Shown here: in pieces, positions 46,700 through 56,659 of the stretch
Position numbering within the stretch: the stretch's first letter is position 1
Layout of the letters: each line of letters begins with the position of its first letter
Assembly: GCA_900544765.1 (NCBI GenBank)
Contig: UQWI01000010.1
Location: 1-64,000 of the forward strand
Length of the DNA: 64,000 bases
Reading direction: 5' to 3'
Source of the DNA: an uncultured Eubacteriales bacterium
Lineage (GTDB): Bacteria > Bacillota > Clostridia > Oscillospirales > Oscillospiraceae
Notes under the pieces: model-generated
Told to the model about the DNA's origin: nothing
Databases searched by the model: none
Seen by the model: the letters and a program-made list of their open reading frames with translations, nothing else
Made by a program: the position numbers and the translations under genes

Positions 46700-47023
46700 A
46701 TGTCCGCTGAATACATGCACATCGGTATTCCCATTACCAACAAGAAGCCCGGAATGGTCCACAACGAGGGCGCCGGATTCTGGGTCAGTAACGTAGACGA
46801 TTACGACTACAAGATAGAGTACCTTAAATTCGAGGAGGGCACCCCCTTCCCGGAAGTGCTGCACCGCAACCCGCATGTGGCCTATAAAGTTGACGACCTG
46901 CAGAAGTACATAGACGACGCAGACTCTGTAATCTGCGGCCCTATGGACGCCAACGACAAGGGCGACAAGCTTGCCTTCGTCTGGAAAGACGGGGCTATCC
47001 TGGAGCTGTATCAGGAAGCATAA
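46700..47023 (+). CDS. VOC-fold-like small protein in the lsrF operon
   Basis: A 107-residue protein. The pattern of two short beta-alpha-beta-beta-beta halves with HIGIPITNKKPG at the start, PHVAYKVDDLQKYIDDADSV in the middle and AFVWKDGAILELYQE at the end looks like a vicinal-oxygen-chelate/glyoxalase-type fold. His7, His56 region and Glu104 could supply metal ligands. VOC enzymes include epimerases and isomerases, so it could replace LsrG, the isomerase between kinase and thiolase in the Lsr pathway. That role is inference. AGGAGG lies before the ATG, 68 bases after lsrF, and a strong terminator follows. Confidence 0.6.
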   Translation: MSAEYMHIGIPITNKKPGMVHNEGAGFWVSNVDDYDYKIEYLKFEEGTPFPEVLHRNPHVAYKVDDLQKYIDDADSVICGPMDANDKGDKLAFVWKDGAILELYQEA

Positions 47024-47027
47024 AAAT

Positions 47028-47073
47028 AAAGTGCCGGGGCGCTGGGTTTAAACACAGCGCCCCGGCACTTTTT
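47028..47073 (+). terminator. Terminator of the dhaL-dhaK-lsrF operon
   Basis: A perfect 17-bp stem (AAAGTGCCGGGGCGCTG and complement) with a ten-base loop and trailing Ts. Confidence 0.92.
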
Positions 47074-47126
47074 ATATCAGTGAATTGTCAAGATAAGAGC
47101 AGATGGTCTAATTCACCATGTGCGGA

Positions 47127-47160
47127 AACAGCCCGGGTGCCTGAGCATTCGGGCTGTTTT
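47127..47160. terminator. Terminator for the MerR gene
   Basis: AAACAGCCCG pairs with CGGGCTGTTT; A and T tracts on both sides allow action on both strands. Confidence 0.7.
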
Positions 47161-47178
47161 ACGGCGCTGCGCTCCGGG

Positions 47179-48000
47179 CTACTTTATTGGAACGGAGATT
47201 TCAGTAAGAAACTCGGAAGTGTCGTTCGTTAGGCCGTAGTCTACCATTGTTGTTTCCAGAGCAGGGCCGCGCACCTCGGGGCGCTTTAGATCCAGATAAT
47301 CAAACAGCTTACCGTAAGAGGGTCCGGCCTTCTCGTGGCCTCCGATAAAGCGTATGGTTGCGCTTAAGGACTCAGGTATACACAGGACTTCTCCATCATA
47401 TGCCTCGTTGTCCTCGAGCACCATGAACAGAAAGTCACATGGGCGAAACACTCGCTGCCGGAGGTGTTCTTCGCAGATGCCAACCCCTATTTTCCCTAGG
47501 AAGACGGCCGCGCTGTCACTGCTGCCCTCAAGCTCGGATATGGCAAGCTCCAACTCCTCGGAGTTTTCCGGCACGATTTCCCTGGTGAGTACGGCGAGCC
47601 GACGCGCCGGCATGAGCTCTACGGCAACTACATCAGTCACTGCGGCCCCGGCGCGGCTCATCTGGCACAGCCGGTTTTCAATTTGGCGCTCTATGGCTGT
47701 CAGCTCCGAGATCCTTTCCTTCACCTGAGCCCGTTGCAGCTCAAGAAGGGAACGGATGTCGTCAAGGTTGCGGTTGTTGACAAACGACGCTATTTCTGCC
47801 AGAGGCAGACCAAGCTTTCTCAGATATTTTATGGTATACAGCGTTTCAAATTGACGTGTGCTGTAGTATCTATAACCGGTTTCGGCGTCAGTGTGTTCAG
47901 GACTCAACAGGCCGACCTTCTCATAGTATCTCAATATGCTGACACTGACATGGAACATCTTGGCCATGTCGCCTATCTTAAAGAGCCCGTCGCGTTTCAT
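47179..48000 (-). CDS. MerR-family regulator with effector-binding domain
   Basis: A 273-residue protein. The winged HTH (residues about 1-75) shows LFKIGDMAKMFHVSVSILRY, YYEKVGLLSPEHTDAETGYR and the long coiled coil after it (about 80-120). The C-terminal 150 residues resemble the GyrI/AraC effector-binding fold found in BmrR-like regulators, which bind hydrophobic ligands. ATG 48000 follows GAGAGG by eight bases; the frame extends further upstream into the glutamate dehydrogenase antisense strand and is not used there. No obvious target operon is adjacent apart from gdhA on the same strand upstream. Confidence 0.85.
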   Translation of the reverse strand: MKRDGLFKIGDMAKMFHVSVSILRYYEKVGLLSPEHTDAETGYRYYSTRQFETLYTIKYLRKLGLPLAEIASFVNNRNLDDIRSLLELQRAQVKERISELTAIERQIENRLCQMSRAGAAVTDVVAVELMPARRLAVLTREIVPENSEELELAISELEGSSDSAAVFLGKIGVGICEEHLRQRVFRPCDFLFMVLEDNEAYDGEVLCIPESLSATIRFIGGHEKAGPSYGKLFDYLDLKRPEVRGPALETTMVDYGLTNDTSEFLTEISVPIK

Positions 48001-48077
48001 TGCCGCACCTCTCTTCCGAATAAAACTGCCGTCCGTGTCATTATAACACGGACGGCGGAAAATTTGCACGGGTTTAA

Positions 48078-49442
<1,365 letters not shown>

Positions 49443-49664
49443 TCAATCGGATTCAAACACTTCTTTGAACACAGGCAGGGAGCGCTCTATCATCTCCCTG
49501 GACACGCAGTAGCTCAGACGGAAATATCCGGGCACGCCGAACCCATCGGAGGGAACTATGAGCAGATTCTTGGCCTTTGCCTTTTCGGCGAAGGCCTTCG
49601 CGTCACCGCCCGGAGCCTTTACAAAGAGATAGAAGGCGCCCTGCGGTTTGGCACACTCGTAGCC
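49443..49664 (-). pseudogene. C-terminal fragment of a class I/II aminotransferase
   Basis: About 74 codons remain, from GYECAKPQGAFYLFV to a TGA at 49443, ending RLSYCVSREMIERSLPVFKE. This is the C-terminal small domain of aspartate-aminotransferase-like enzymes, including GYFRLSYCV with the family arginine that binds the substrate carboxylate. The sequence loses similarity at about 49664, where another gene's fragment begins on the other strand. The protein cannot be functional. It follows the gdhA start by 15 bases. Confidence 0.8.
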
Positions 49665-49669
49665 TATGA

Positions 49670-49973
49670 AAGAAGCGTGGGCCCGATGATAACTGATGAA
49701 GCCTTGTGTAATGAAATGGCACAATATATATCTGAAATAGTAGGCCCTGAGAAAATGCGTACAGAGCCATTTGGACAGGGGGCCGGGGATTTTGCCGCAG
49801 TGTGCCGCGAGGTGCCGGGCATGTTTATAAATTTGGGCGCAGGGCATCCGAGTGAAGGATATATGTCTGCGAACCACACAAGCACCGTTCGTTTTAATGA
49901 GGACGTTCTACCTATTGGGGCGGCGATACATGCAAACTGTGCCTTCAATTGGCTCAATAATCACAAGGATTGA
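49670..49973 (+). pseudogene. C-terminal fragment of an M20-family amidohydrolase
   Basis: About 100 codons from GPMITDEALCNEMAQYIS to a stop, with GQGAGDFAAVCREVPGMFIN and LGAGH then ANHTSTVRFNEDVLPIGAAI; these are the C-terminal zinc-ligand region of the M20 aminoacylase/IAA-amino-acid hydrolase group. No start codon or 5' domain remains. It runs into a lower-G+C region with a symporter and a GntR regulator, of which it was probably the enzyme partner. Confidence 0.75.
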
Positions 49974-50040
49974 CGCATTCCTTATAAAACTGTGCCGGCA
50001 CTATTGCCGGCACAGAATCTAGGGGAAAAGAGGTTAAATA

Positions 50041-51390
50041 ATGGATTTCAAGCGCGATATAAGTCTGGGTACTTTTTTGGCCTATGGAATAGGCGGCCTT
50101 GCAATAAACACCGTGGTTATAGCCGACCAGTTTGGAATGTACTTTCTTACAGATATCGCGCTGCTCCCTGCGGGAGCTGTAGGAATCATAAATCTCATAA
50201 CTACTTTATTTGATGCTGTTAACGACCCGATTATTGGCCATCTTGCAGACCAGAGCAATACGCGCTGGGGCAAATACCGACCTTTTTTGATGATAGGCGG
50301 CATAATAATGGCTATATGCATGGTGCTTCGGTTTCATATTCCCAACTTGGGATTTTCGGGGACTATGGCATACTATCTCATAGTGCTTATGAGCTTCAGC
50401 ATAGGGTTTACAATGGCGTGCGTACCCGGTCAAGCGCTGATCAGCGTATTGTCCACTGATTACAACAAAAGGAACATACTTATGACGATACGCGCGCTCA
50501 GCGGGACTGTACTGGGCGCCATAGTAAGCATAGCCGCGTTGCCTTCTGTTAATTATTTTGGCGGAGGGGCAAAGGGATGGGAAAAATTTGTGCTGTGTAC
50601 TCAGGTGCTGGCTGTCATATGCATTTACATATACCAGCGTGGTATGAGGCGTGTAGATTACCCAGGCGCAATTGCAACACCCGAGCACAGCCCGTTGCTG
50701 AAGCGTATGTTTTCCCTTTTGAAATGCAAACCGGTGCTGTGCGTGTCGCTTGCCACAGCGCTTAATGCACTCACCCTAACCCTGAGCGGAGTTTGCTCCA
50801 TGCATTTTTACGATTATGTACTTGGAGATGTAAACATCCTAACGGAGGTGTCGGCATATAGCCTGCCAATTGCAATTATATGTCCGCTATTAACTCCTTT
50901 TATTTTGAAAAAGATAGACAAAAAATGGATGCTGGTTGCCGGCTTCGTTATAAGTCTCATAAAACCGGCGGTCATAATGTTACTCGGCGAGGACATAACA
51001 GTACCAATAACCATTGTGCTCATCCTTATATCACGGGTTGGACAATCCTTTTTCGGTTCGGCCTTTATAGCATGGGTGCCTGAGTGCGTAGACTTTGTCT
51101 ACCTTGAACACGGTGCCGTATATGCCGCGCTTATAAGTGCAATAGTAACTTTTATGCAAAAATGCGGTAGGGCGCTTGGCCAGGGCCTTGCCGGCATATT
51201 GCTGGACGTTGCAGGGGTCCAAGGAGGCACTGAGATTACAACCCGCGCACTGCATGAGATTCTTAGGATTAACGGCTTGTATCAGATCATAGGTCTATGC
51301 TTGGCGGTAATACCCATTATCCTGTTCCCGATAAGCAGAAAGCAGGGAGAAGAGATACGCCGCAGGCTGCACGAGCGCGACGGCATTTAA
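50041..51390 (+). CDS. GPH-family (MelB-like) cation symporter
   Basis: A 449-residue protein with about twelve hydrophobic helices. The GPH signature is clear near residue 60: DAVNDPIIGHLADQSNTRWG followed by KYRPFL. Such carriers take up glycosides, pentosides or hexuronides with H+ or Na+, though some move peptides or other solutes; next to an amidohydrolase remnant and a GntR regulator the substrate is open. The CTGTGCCGGC hairpin (49989-50014) lies between the M20 remnant and this gene. ATG 50041 is preceded by AAAAGAGG. Confidence 0.85.
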   Translation: MDFKRDISLGTFLAYGIGGLAINTVVIADQFGMYFLTDIALLPAGAVGIINLITTLFDAVNDPIIGHLADQSNTRWGKYRPFLMIGGIIMAICMVLRFHIPNLGFSGTMAYYLIVLMSFSIGFTMACVPGQALISVLSTDYNKRNILMTIRALSGTVLGAIVSIAALPSVNYFGGGAKGWEKFVLCTQVLAVICIYIYQRGMRRVDYPGAIATPEHSPLLKRMFSLLKCKPVLCVSLATALNALTLTLSGVCSMHFYDYVLGDVNILTEVSAYSLPIAIICPLLTPFILKKIDKKWMLVAGFVISLIKPAVIMLLGEDITVPITIVLILISRVGQSFFGSAFIAWVPECVDFVYLEHGAVYAALISAIVTFMQKCGRALGQGLAGILLDVAGVQGGTEITTRALHEILRINGLYQIIGLCLAVIPIILFPISRKQGEEIRRRLHERDGI

Positions 51391-51482
51391 AATGTCCTCG
51401 AACGTGCGTCGCAACTTGACGCTTGTAATCGGGTCGTATATAATTGCTAAGTGCAATGAAAGTTTAAAACGGGGTGGCCCTT

Positions 51483-52115
51483 TTGCTTAATAAAAGAGAA
51501 CAAACGTACGAGATTTTAAAGGACAAAATCTTGAAAGACGAATATAAAATGGGCAGTCTTTTGACAATTAGAAAATTGTCTGAAGAACTCAATGTCAGCA
51601 ATTCGCCAATCCGTGAGGCTTTGAATATGTTGGAAAAGGAAGGGCTTGTTGTCATTACTTCAAACACGTCTCTCCGCGTTGTGGAGCTTTGCAAGGAGGA
51701 TATGTTTGAGATAGCTCAGATGGTTTTCTTTTGGATAGCCGGCGCCTTTCGGTATTGTGTGCACACTCATAGGACTAAAGGAATGCTGGCTGGTATGGAC
51801 GAGGCAATTTCAGCGCAGAAAAAGGCTATAGATGCAGATGATCGTCCGGAGTATTTAAAACAAAGCGTATATTTTATTCGCAGTGTTATAGCAGCTACGG
51901 AGAATCGCCGGCTGCTTACACAGTTTGAAAATGTTTATGCGCTTTATTATTTATGCAATCGCTATTCCTTAACAACACTGCAGAGCTTTCGCAATAACAC
52001 AGAGTATAATATTCAGATTACTGAACATATTCGTGACCACAAATATACAGAAGCTCTGGATATGTTCGCACAGCTTTTTTATAAAGACGATTGGGATGGA
52101 GGCCGGGTTTTATAA
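51483..52115 (+). CDS. GntR/FadR-type transcription regulator
   Basis: About 210 residues. The winged HTH (about 1-65) reads TYEILKDKILKDEYKMG, LTIRKLSEELNVSNSPIREA and LNMLEKEGLVVI, the GntR pattern. The C-terminal all-helical region (about 75-205) fits the FCD ligand domain with histidines that could bind metal. The start is TTG 51483, six bases after GGGGTGG; a GTG inside that ribosome site (51474) is the alternative. It is A+T-rich and probably controls the upstream symporter. Confidence 0.8.
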   Translation: MLNKREQTYEILKDKILKDEYKMGSLLTIRKLSEELNVSNSPIREALNMLEKEGLVVITSNTSLRVVELCKEDMFEIAQMVFFWIAGAFRYCVHTHRTKGMLAGMDEAISAQKKAIDADDRPEYLKQSVYFIRSVIAATENRRLLTQFENVYALYYLCNRYSLTTLQSFRNNTEYNIQITEHIRDHKYTEALDMFAQLFYKDDWDGGRVL

Positions 52116-52226
52116 ATTGTAATCATTGCGATTATGCATTTAAAGGCTTCCCTGAAGTGCGTAACTCTTAAAGTTCAAAAAGCTCAACAACGGAATAATT
52201 TCCATAGCAATGTAACGAAGCAGAAA

Positions 52227-52259
52227 AAACCGCCCGCAGAGTACGACTGCGGGCGGTTT
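52227..52259 (-). terminator. Terminator of the COG2509 gene
   Basis: A 13-bp stem (AAACCGCCCGCAG and complement) followed on the minus strand by TTTTTT. It also stops plus-strand transcripts from the GntR gene. Confidence 0.88.
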
Positions 52260-52268
52260 GAATGTTTT

Positions 52269-53663
52269 TTATGCGAGCTCGCGGCCCATGAGCACGCCCA
52301 TGGCGCTGGCCATCATCAGGCCGCGCGTCCAGCCGGAGCTGTCGCCCAGGGCGTGTAGGCCCTGCACGTTGGTGTTGAAGTGGGTGTCCATAGTGACCTT
52401 GTTGGAGTAGAACTTCAGCTCAGGGGAGTAGAGCAGGGTCTCGTAGCTGGCAAAGCCGGGGACGACGACGTCCATTGAGTGGATGAAGTTGATGATGTTT
52501 ATCATCGCACGGTAGGGCATCGCGGCGGTGATGTCGCCCGCCACGGCGTCGGCGAGCGTCGGCTTTACGTTACTGCGGGCGAGCTCCTTTTCCCAGGTGC
52601 GCTTGCCGTCCAGGATGTCGCCGAAGCGCTGCACAAGGATGTGGCCGTTGGCGAGCATGTTGGTGAGCTCACCGACCTTCTGCGCGTAGGCGATGGGCTG
52701 ATTAAACGGCACGGAGAAGTTGTGCGAGCAGAGTATGGCCACGTTGGTGTTCGGGCTCTTGAGCTCCGCGCCCTTGTAGGCGTGGCCGTTGACGACGGCG
52801 AGGTCGTTGTCGTAGTTCTCCTGGCTCACGACGCCGCCGGGGTTCTGGCAGAAGGTGCGCACCTTGTTCTTGAAGGGCTTCGGGTAGCCGATGAGCTTGC
52901 TCTCGTAGAGGACGTCGTTTATCTCCTCCATTATCTCGTTGCGCACCTCGACGCGCACGCCGATGTCGACAGTGCTGGGCTGGTGCTGCACGCCGTGCTC
53001 GGAGCATATCTTCTCGAGCCAGTCCGCGCCGCGGCGGCCCGTGGCCACTACGGTGTGCCCGGCATAGAGCTCGAAATCCCTGTGGCCGTCGTTGAGGTAG
53101 ACGCCCTTGCAGACGTTGCCGTCCATAATGAGGTTGGTGCACTCGGTGTCGAACAGCATTTCCACGCCGTGCTCCATCAGCCAGTGCTCTATGGCGAGGT
53201 AGACGTCGTGCGCCTTCTCGGTGCCGAGGTGGCGGATAGGGCAGTCGACCAGCTTCAGCCCTGCCTTGATGGCGCGGGCGCGTATCTTGCGCACCTTTTC
53301 GTCGTTGCCTATACCCTCAATGTGCTCGTCCGCGCCGAACTCCAGATAGATGCTGTCAGCGTAGTCTATGGTCTCCTGGGCGAGACGCTCGCCAATGAGC
53401 GTAGGCAGGTCGCCGCCGACGTCGCAGCTAAGGCTGAGCTTGCCGTCCGAAAACGCGCCGGCGCCGGAAAAGCCGGTGGTTATGTGGCACACGGGCTTGC
53501 AGTTCATGCAGACTCCGGTCTTGGACTTGGGGCAGCTGCGGCGTGTCAGCTCACGGCCCTTTTCGACCATGACTATTTTCTTCTTGCTTCCGCGGCGGAG
53601 CATTTCCAGCGCCGTGAAGATGCCGCCGGGACCCGCACCGACAATTACAACATCAGCGTTCAT
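52269..53663 (-). CDS. COG2509-type FAD-dependent dehydrogenase
   Basis: A 464-residue flavoprotein. The FAD motif DVVIVGAGPGGIFTALEML starts the protein. CPKSKTGVCMNCKPVC (about 44-59) is a cysteine group typical of this family, and GFSGAGAFSDGKLSLS follows. The C-terminus closes with LHALGDSSGWTRGLMMASAM near the FAD. Function and substrate are unknown; the family is widespread in anaerobic Firmicutes. ATG 53663 is preceded by TGGAGGTAAAT. It is transcribed on its own, next to tRNA-Gly. Confidence 0.85.
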   Translation of the reverse strand: MNADVVIVGAGPGGIFTALEMLRRGSKKKIVMVEKGRELTRRSCPKSKTGVCMNCKPVCHITTGFSGAGAFSDGKLSLSCDVGGDLPTLIGERLAQETIDYADSIYLEFGADEHIEGIGNDEKVRKIRARAIKAGLKLVDCPIRHLGTEKAHDVYLAIEHWLMEHGVEMLFDTECTNLIMDGNVCKGVYLNDGHRDFELYAGHTVVATGRRGADWLEKICSEHGVQHQPSTVDIGVRVEVRNEIMEEINDVLYESKLIGYPKPFKNKVRTFCQNPGGVVSQENYDNDLAVVNGHAYKGAELKSPNTNVAILCSHNFSVPFNQPIAYAQKVGELTNMLANGHILVQRFGDILDGKRTWEKELARSNVKPTLADAVAGDITAAMPYRAMINIINFIHSMDVVVPGFASYETLLYSPELKFYSNKVTMDTHFNTNVQGLHALGDSSGWTRGLMMASAMGVLMGRELA

Positions 53664-53768
53664 ATTTACCTCCAGACATAAAAACAGCACGCTCCTCCGC
53701 GTGCTTAATACCTACAAAACTGACAAGCCGGGCTTACACCGTTTACCGCCTGATGGCGGCAAACGGTG

Positions 53769-53844
53769 TGGAGCGGGCAACGAGATTCGAACTCGCTACC
53801 TCCACCTTGGCAAGGTGGCGCTCTGCCAAATGAGCTATGCCCGC
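53769..53844 (-). tRNA. tRNA-Gly (anticodon GCC)
   Basis: Acceptor GCGGGCA/TGCCCGC, D-arm TAGCTCATTTGGCAGA, anticodon stem CCACC/GGTGG around TTGCCAA (anticodon GCC), T-loop GAGTTCGAATCTC and an encoded CCA at 53771-53769. A stem of CACCGTTT.CCGCC continues right after the CCA (53736-53769) without a T-tract. The rest of 53845-54060 holds no gene, only AT-rich spacer. Confidence 0.95.
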
Positions 53845-54060
53845 ATGACCGGGAGACAAATATCTCACAAACGCAGATTATTATATCACAGATTGACGGA
53901 TTGTCAAGAGACAAATCGCGTGACAGCGCCTAAATTGCACAGTGAGCGCCTGTGACACGGATTCGGCTCTATTTGCCATCGACATGCGGCCGGAAATGTG
54001 TTAAAATAAAGGAACAATTGCCGGCGGCCTGGCGTCAAAAGCCAGTCAGGAGGTAAAGCT

Positions 54061-54255
54061 ATGTCACTTATGCTAACATCTGCGGCCCAGGAGGGAGTTA
54101 TGATGACGGCTGTCGTTGTCGTGCCGCTCGTGCTTCTGATTGCCACGGTAATTATAGTAGTGCTCGGCGCGGCAGTCATGCGCAGGGCCAAGAAGAAAAT
54201 AGCCGAAGAAGAAAGACGCGCCGCGAGGCGCGAGGAAGAGAGGAAACGACCATGA
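54061..54255 (+). CDS. Small single-span membrane protein
   Basis: A 64-residue protein: one hydrophobic helix (about 15-40, TAVVVVPLVLLIATVIIVVL) followed by a strongly charged, arginine/glutamate-rich cytoplasmic tail. The ribosome site is AGGAGGT. The stop overlaps the ATG of the next gene (ATGA), so it is translationally coupled to the secreted phosphodiester-glycosidase protein. The family is not recognised. Confidence 0.7.
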   Translation: MSLMLTSAAQEGVMMTAVVVVPLVLLIATVIIVVLGAAVMRRAKKKIAEEERRAARREEERKRP

Positions 54256-56492
54256 AGAAACGTGTGATAGGCCTGCTGCTCGCGGCGCTCATGCTGGCGA
54301 CCCCGGCCCTAGCCTACGGTACGGGTACCGGGGACGCGGCCTACATAAATTCCACGGAGCTGCTGAACGGCTTTACTTATACCAACGCAGTCAGCTACGA
54401 CTCCGACGGCCGGGTGGAGACCTACTCGCTGGAGCTTGACGGCGGCAGCTCTGTCTATCCGATAGTCATGGCATGCGACACCATCTACGGCGGCTTTACC
54501 GTCACACAGATGATTTCCTACGCAGAGAGCCTGGGATACAACGTCGTGGGCGCGGTAAACGCCGACTTCGGTGAGAGCACGGGCGTACCAACGGGCATGG
54601 TGGTCGAGAACGGCGTCTACAAGTCCTCGCCGGAGGGTAACAGCGCCGTGGCCTTCACCGGCGGAAGCGCATATGTCAGCGAGAAGCCCGAGGTCGAGCT
54701 GGTTTTCACCAATGAGGAGAACGACTACGAGTTCACGACAGAGCACCTGAACAAGTCCCGCACGGGCTCCGGCGCTTACGTCTTTACGGAGTACTTCTCG
54801 ACCGTCTCTACACGCACGTCGGGTGACGGCTGGTTCATATGCTTCGAGGCGGATGAGGACGATGAGCTGAGCATCGGCGGTGAGATAGACCTCGTTGTCA
54901 CGGACATAGTCACGGACGCCGAGAGCGTAAGCATAGGAGATAATCGTATTATCCTGAGCGCAGCCGACACTGCCGGGCTGGAGGATGTCCTCGCCTACTT
55001 TGAGCCGGGCGACAGCGTCGCGCTGGAGGTGAGCTGCTCCGACAGCAGGCTCGAGGACGCCGAATGGGTGACCGGCTGCGGCGACATAATCGTCAGCAAC
55101 GGCAGCATTTACAACAGCGGCAGCTGGAACTCCACCATTACGGACGCCAACCCGCGCACGGCCCTCGGCATAATGGGCGATGGCAGCGTCGTGTACTATG
55201 TCATGGACGGCAGAGCCTCCCACAGCGTCGGCGCGACCATGGAGGAGCTGGCGATGGATATGATAAGCATGGGCTGCGAGACTGTTGTCAACCTCGACGG
55301 CGGCGGCTCGTCCGTGATGAGCCTGCGCATGCCTGGAAACGACGGCTTTACCGTCGTCAATGAGCCCTCCGACGGGAGGCTGCGCTCTGTGAGCTCATAT
55401 ATCCTCTTTGTCACAGACAGCGAGCCCAACGGCAGCGCCTCGCGCCTGTTCCTTGACCAGAACGGCGCCTACGTCCTCGCGGGCAGCACGGTCGGGCTGA
55501 GCTACTCCGCTGCCGACAGGGCGCTGCACAGCGTCGCCGCCCCCGACGGGGTGGACGCCAGGGCGCAGCGCGGCACGGTGTCCGGAGACGCCTACACCGC
55601 TCCCGCGAGCGCCGGGACCGACAGGATAAGCCTGTCTGCCTTCGGCGTGAGCGGCAGCGGCACGATGCATGTCATCGACCGCGTGGATTCCGTCACCGTG
55701 ACCGACGCCGCAACCGGCAGTGAGATAAAGCAGCTGATGCTTGAAAACGGCGAGAGCGTGGAACTCTCCGTCACGGCCGAGTACCTCATGCGCGACGTCG
55801 AGCTCGGCAGCGGCGCTGTGGAGTACACGGTCAGCAGCAACGCCGGCAGCGTCGACGAAAACGGCGTGTTCACCGCCGCGCTCTCCGGGGCGGCGAGCGG
55901 CTCCATCACCGTCGAGTGCGGCGGCGTGACCGTCGAGATACCCGTTCGCGTGGCCTTTGAATTCGAGGACATGCGCGGCCACTGGGCCTCCGAGCCTGTC
56001 AAGGAGCTCTACGAGGCCGGAATAGTCACCGGCATCACCGATACACAGTTCGGCCCCGGGCTGAGTATGAAGCGCGGCGATTTCGTCCTCATGCTCTACC
56101 GCGCGGCGGGTTCCCCCGCGGTCAGCTCGACGGGCGCCTTTGACGACGTGGCCTCGGATGCGTATTACGCCGACGCCGTGGCCTGGGCCGTCGCCAACGG
56201 GATAACCGAGGGCAAGGCCGAAGGCCTGTTCGCGCCTGACGACACGCTCACCAGGCAGGAGGGCTTCACCTTCCTGTACCGCGCTCTCGACGCGCTGGGC
56301 GCGGACTTCACCGAGGGCGACACAGCGCTGCTCGAGAGCTTCCCCGACGGGGCCTCGGTGGCGGACTGGGCCCGCAGCGCGGCGGCCACCCTGGTGGCGA
56401 ACGGCGTCGTTGAGGGCGGCGACTCCGGACTGAACCCGTCCGGCAGCCTCACCCGCGCTGAAATGGCCAAGATGCTGGCCGCTGTCGTTTGA
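54252..56492 (+). CDS. Secreted phosphodiester glycosidase (NAGPA domain) with SLH repeats
   Basis: A 746-residue exported protein with a signal peptide (KKRVIGLLLAALMLATPALA, cleavage after ALA about residue 21). The NAGPA/phosphodiester-glycosidase domain is near residues 50-395, with NADFGE, NPRTALGIMGDGSVV (about 300-314), DGRASHSVGATMEELA and the NLDGGGSSVMSL loop (about 347-358). Bacterial homologs such as YlxX-like proteins are thought to cleave phosphodiester-linked GlcNAc from wall polymers. A beta-rich middle region (about 400-560) resembles Ig-like repeats, followed by three SLH motifs (about 570-746) that anchor the protein to the secondary cell wall polymer. A terminator follows. 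Confidence 0.8.
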   Translation: MKKRVIGLLLAALMLATPALAYGTGTGDAAYINSTELLNGFTYTNAVSYDSDGRVETYSLELDGGSSVYPIVMACDTIYGGFTVTQMISYAESLGYNVVGAVNADFGESTGVPTGMVVENGVYKSSPEGNSAVAFTGGSAYVSEKPEVELVFTNEENDYEFTTEHLNKSRTGSGAYVFTEYFSTVSTRTSGDGWFICFEADEDDELSIGGEIDLVVTDIVTDAESVSIGDNRIILSAADTAGLEDVLAYFEPGDSVALEVSCSDSRLEDAEWVTGCGDIIVSNGSIYNSGSWNSTITDANPRTALGIMGDGSVVYYVMDGRASHSVGATMEELAMDMISMGCETVVNLDGGGSSVMSLRMPGNDGFTVVNEPSDGRLRSVSSYILFVTDSEPNGSASRLFLDQNGAYVLAGSTVGLSYSAADRALHSVAAPDGVDARAQRGTVSGDAYTAPASAGTDRISLSAFGVSGSGTMHVIDRVDSVTVTDAATGSEIKQLMLENGESVELSVTAEYLMRDVELGSGAVEYTVSSNAGSVDENGVFTAALSGAASGSITVECGGVTVEIPVRVAFEFEDMRGHWASEPVKELYEAGIVTGITDTQFGPGLSMKRGDFVLMLYRAAGSPAVSSTGAFDDVASDAYYADAVAWAVANGITEGKAEGLFAPDDTLTRQEGFTFLYRALDALGADFTEGDTALLESFPDGASVADWARSAAATLVANGVVEGGDSGLNPSGSLTRAEMAKMLAAVV

Positions 56493-56510
56493 CAGACACA
56501 AAAACACACC

Positions 56511-56550
56511 TGCCGCACCGGCCGCTTTTGCGAACCGGTGCGGCATTTTT
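56511..56550 (+). terminator. Terminator after the SLH protein gene
   Basis: TGCCGCACCGG pairs with CCGGTGCGGCA and is followed by TTTTTC. Confidence 0.9.
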
Positions 56551-56590
56551 CTACAAATGTCAGAAGATTAGGACAATAGTCCCTATTTCC

Positions 56591-56619
56591 TTGCAATTGG
56601 GAGCAAAAAGTGTTAATAT
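56591..56619 (+). promoter_or_regulatory. Promoter of the 57-residue protein gene
   Basis: TTGCAA (56591-56596), 17-base spacer, TAATAT (56614-56619). Confidence 0.7.
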
Positions 56620-56659
56620 GCCTCAAACAGCCACGCCGGACGCCCAAAGGAGGGGGAAT

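Larger units (their letters stand above)
49670..52200. other. Lower-G+C segment, probably of foreign or divergent origin
   Basis: From the M20 fragment through the symporter and GntR genes the codons favour A/T at third positions, unlike the genes on both sides. The left end is the broken junction; the right end lies between the GntR stop and the terminator at 52227. Confidence 0.5.
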
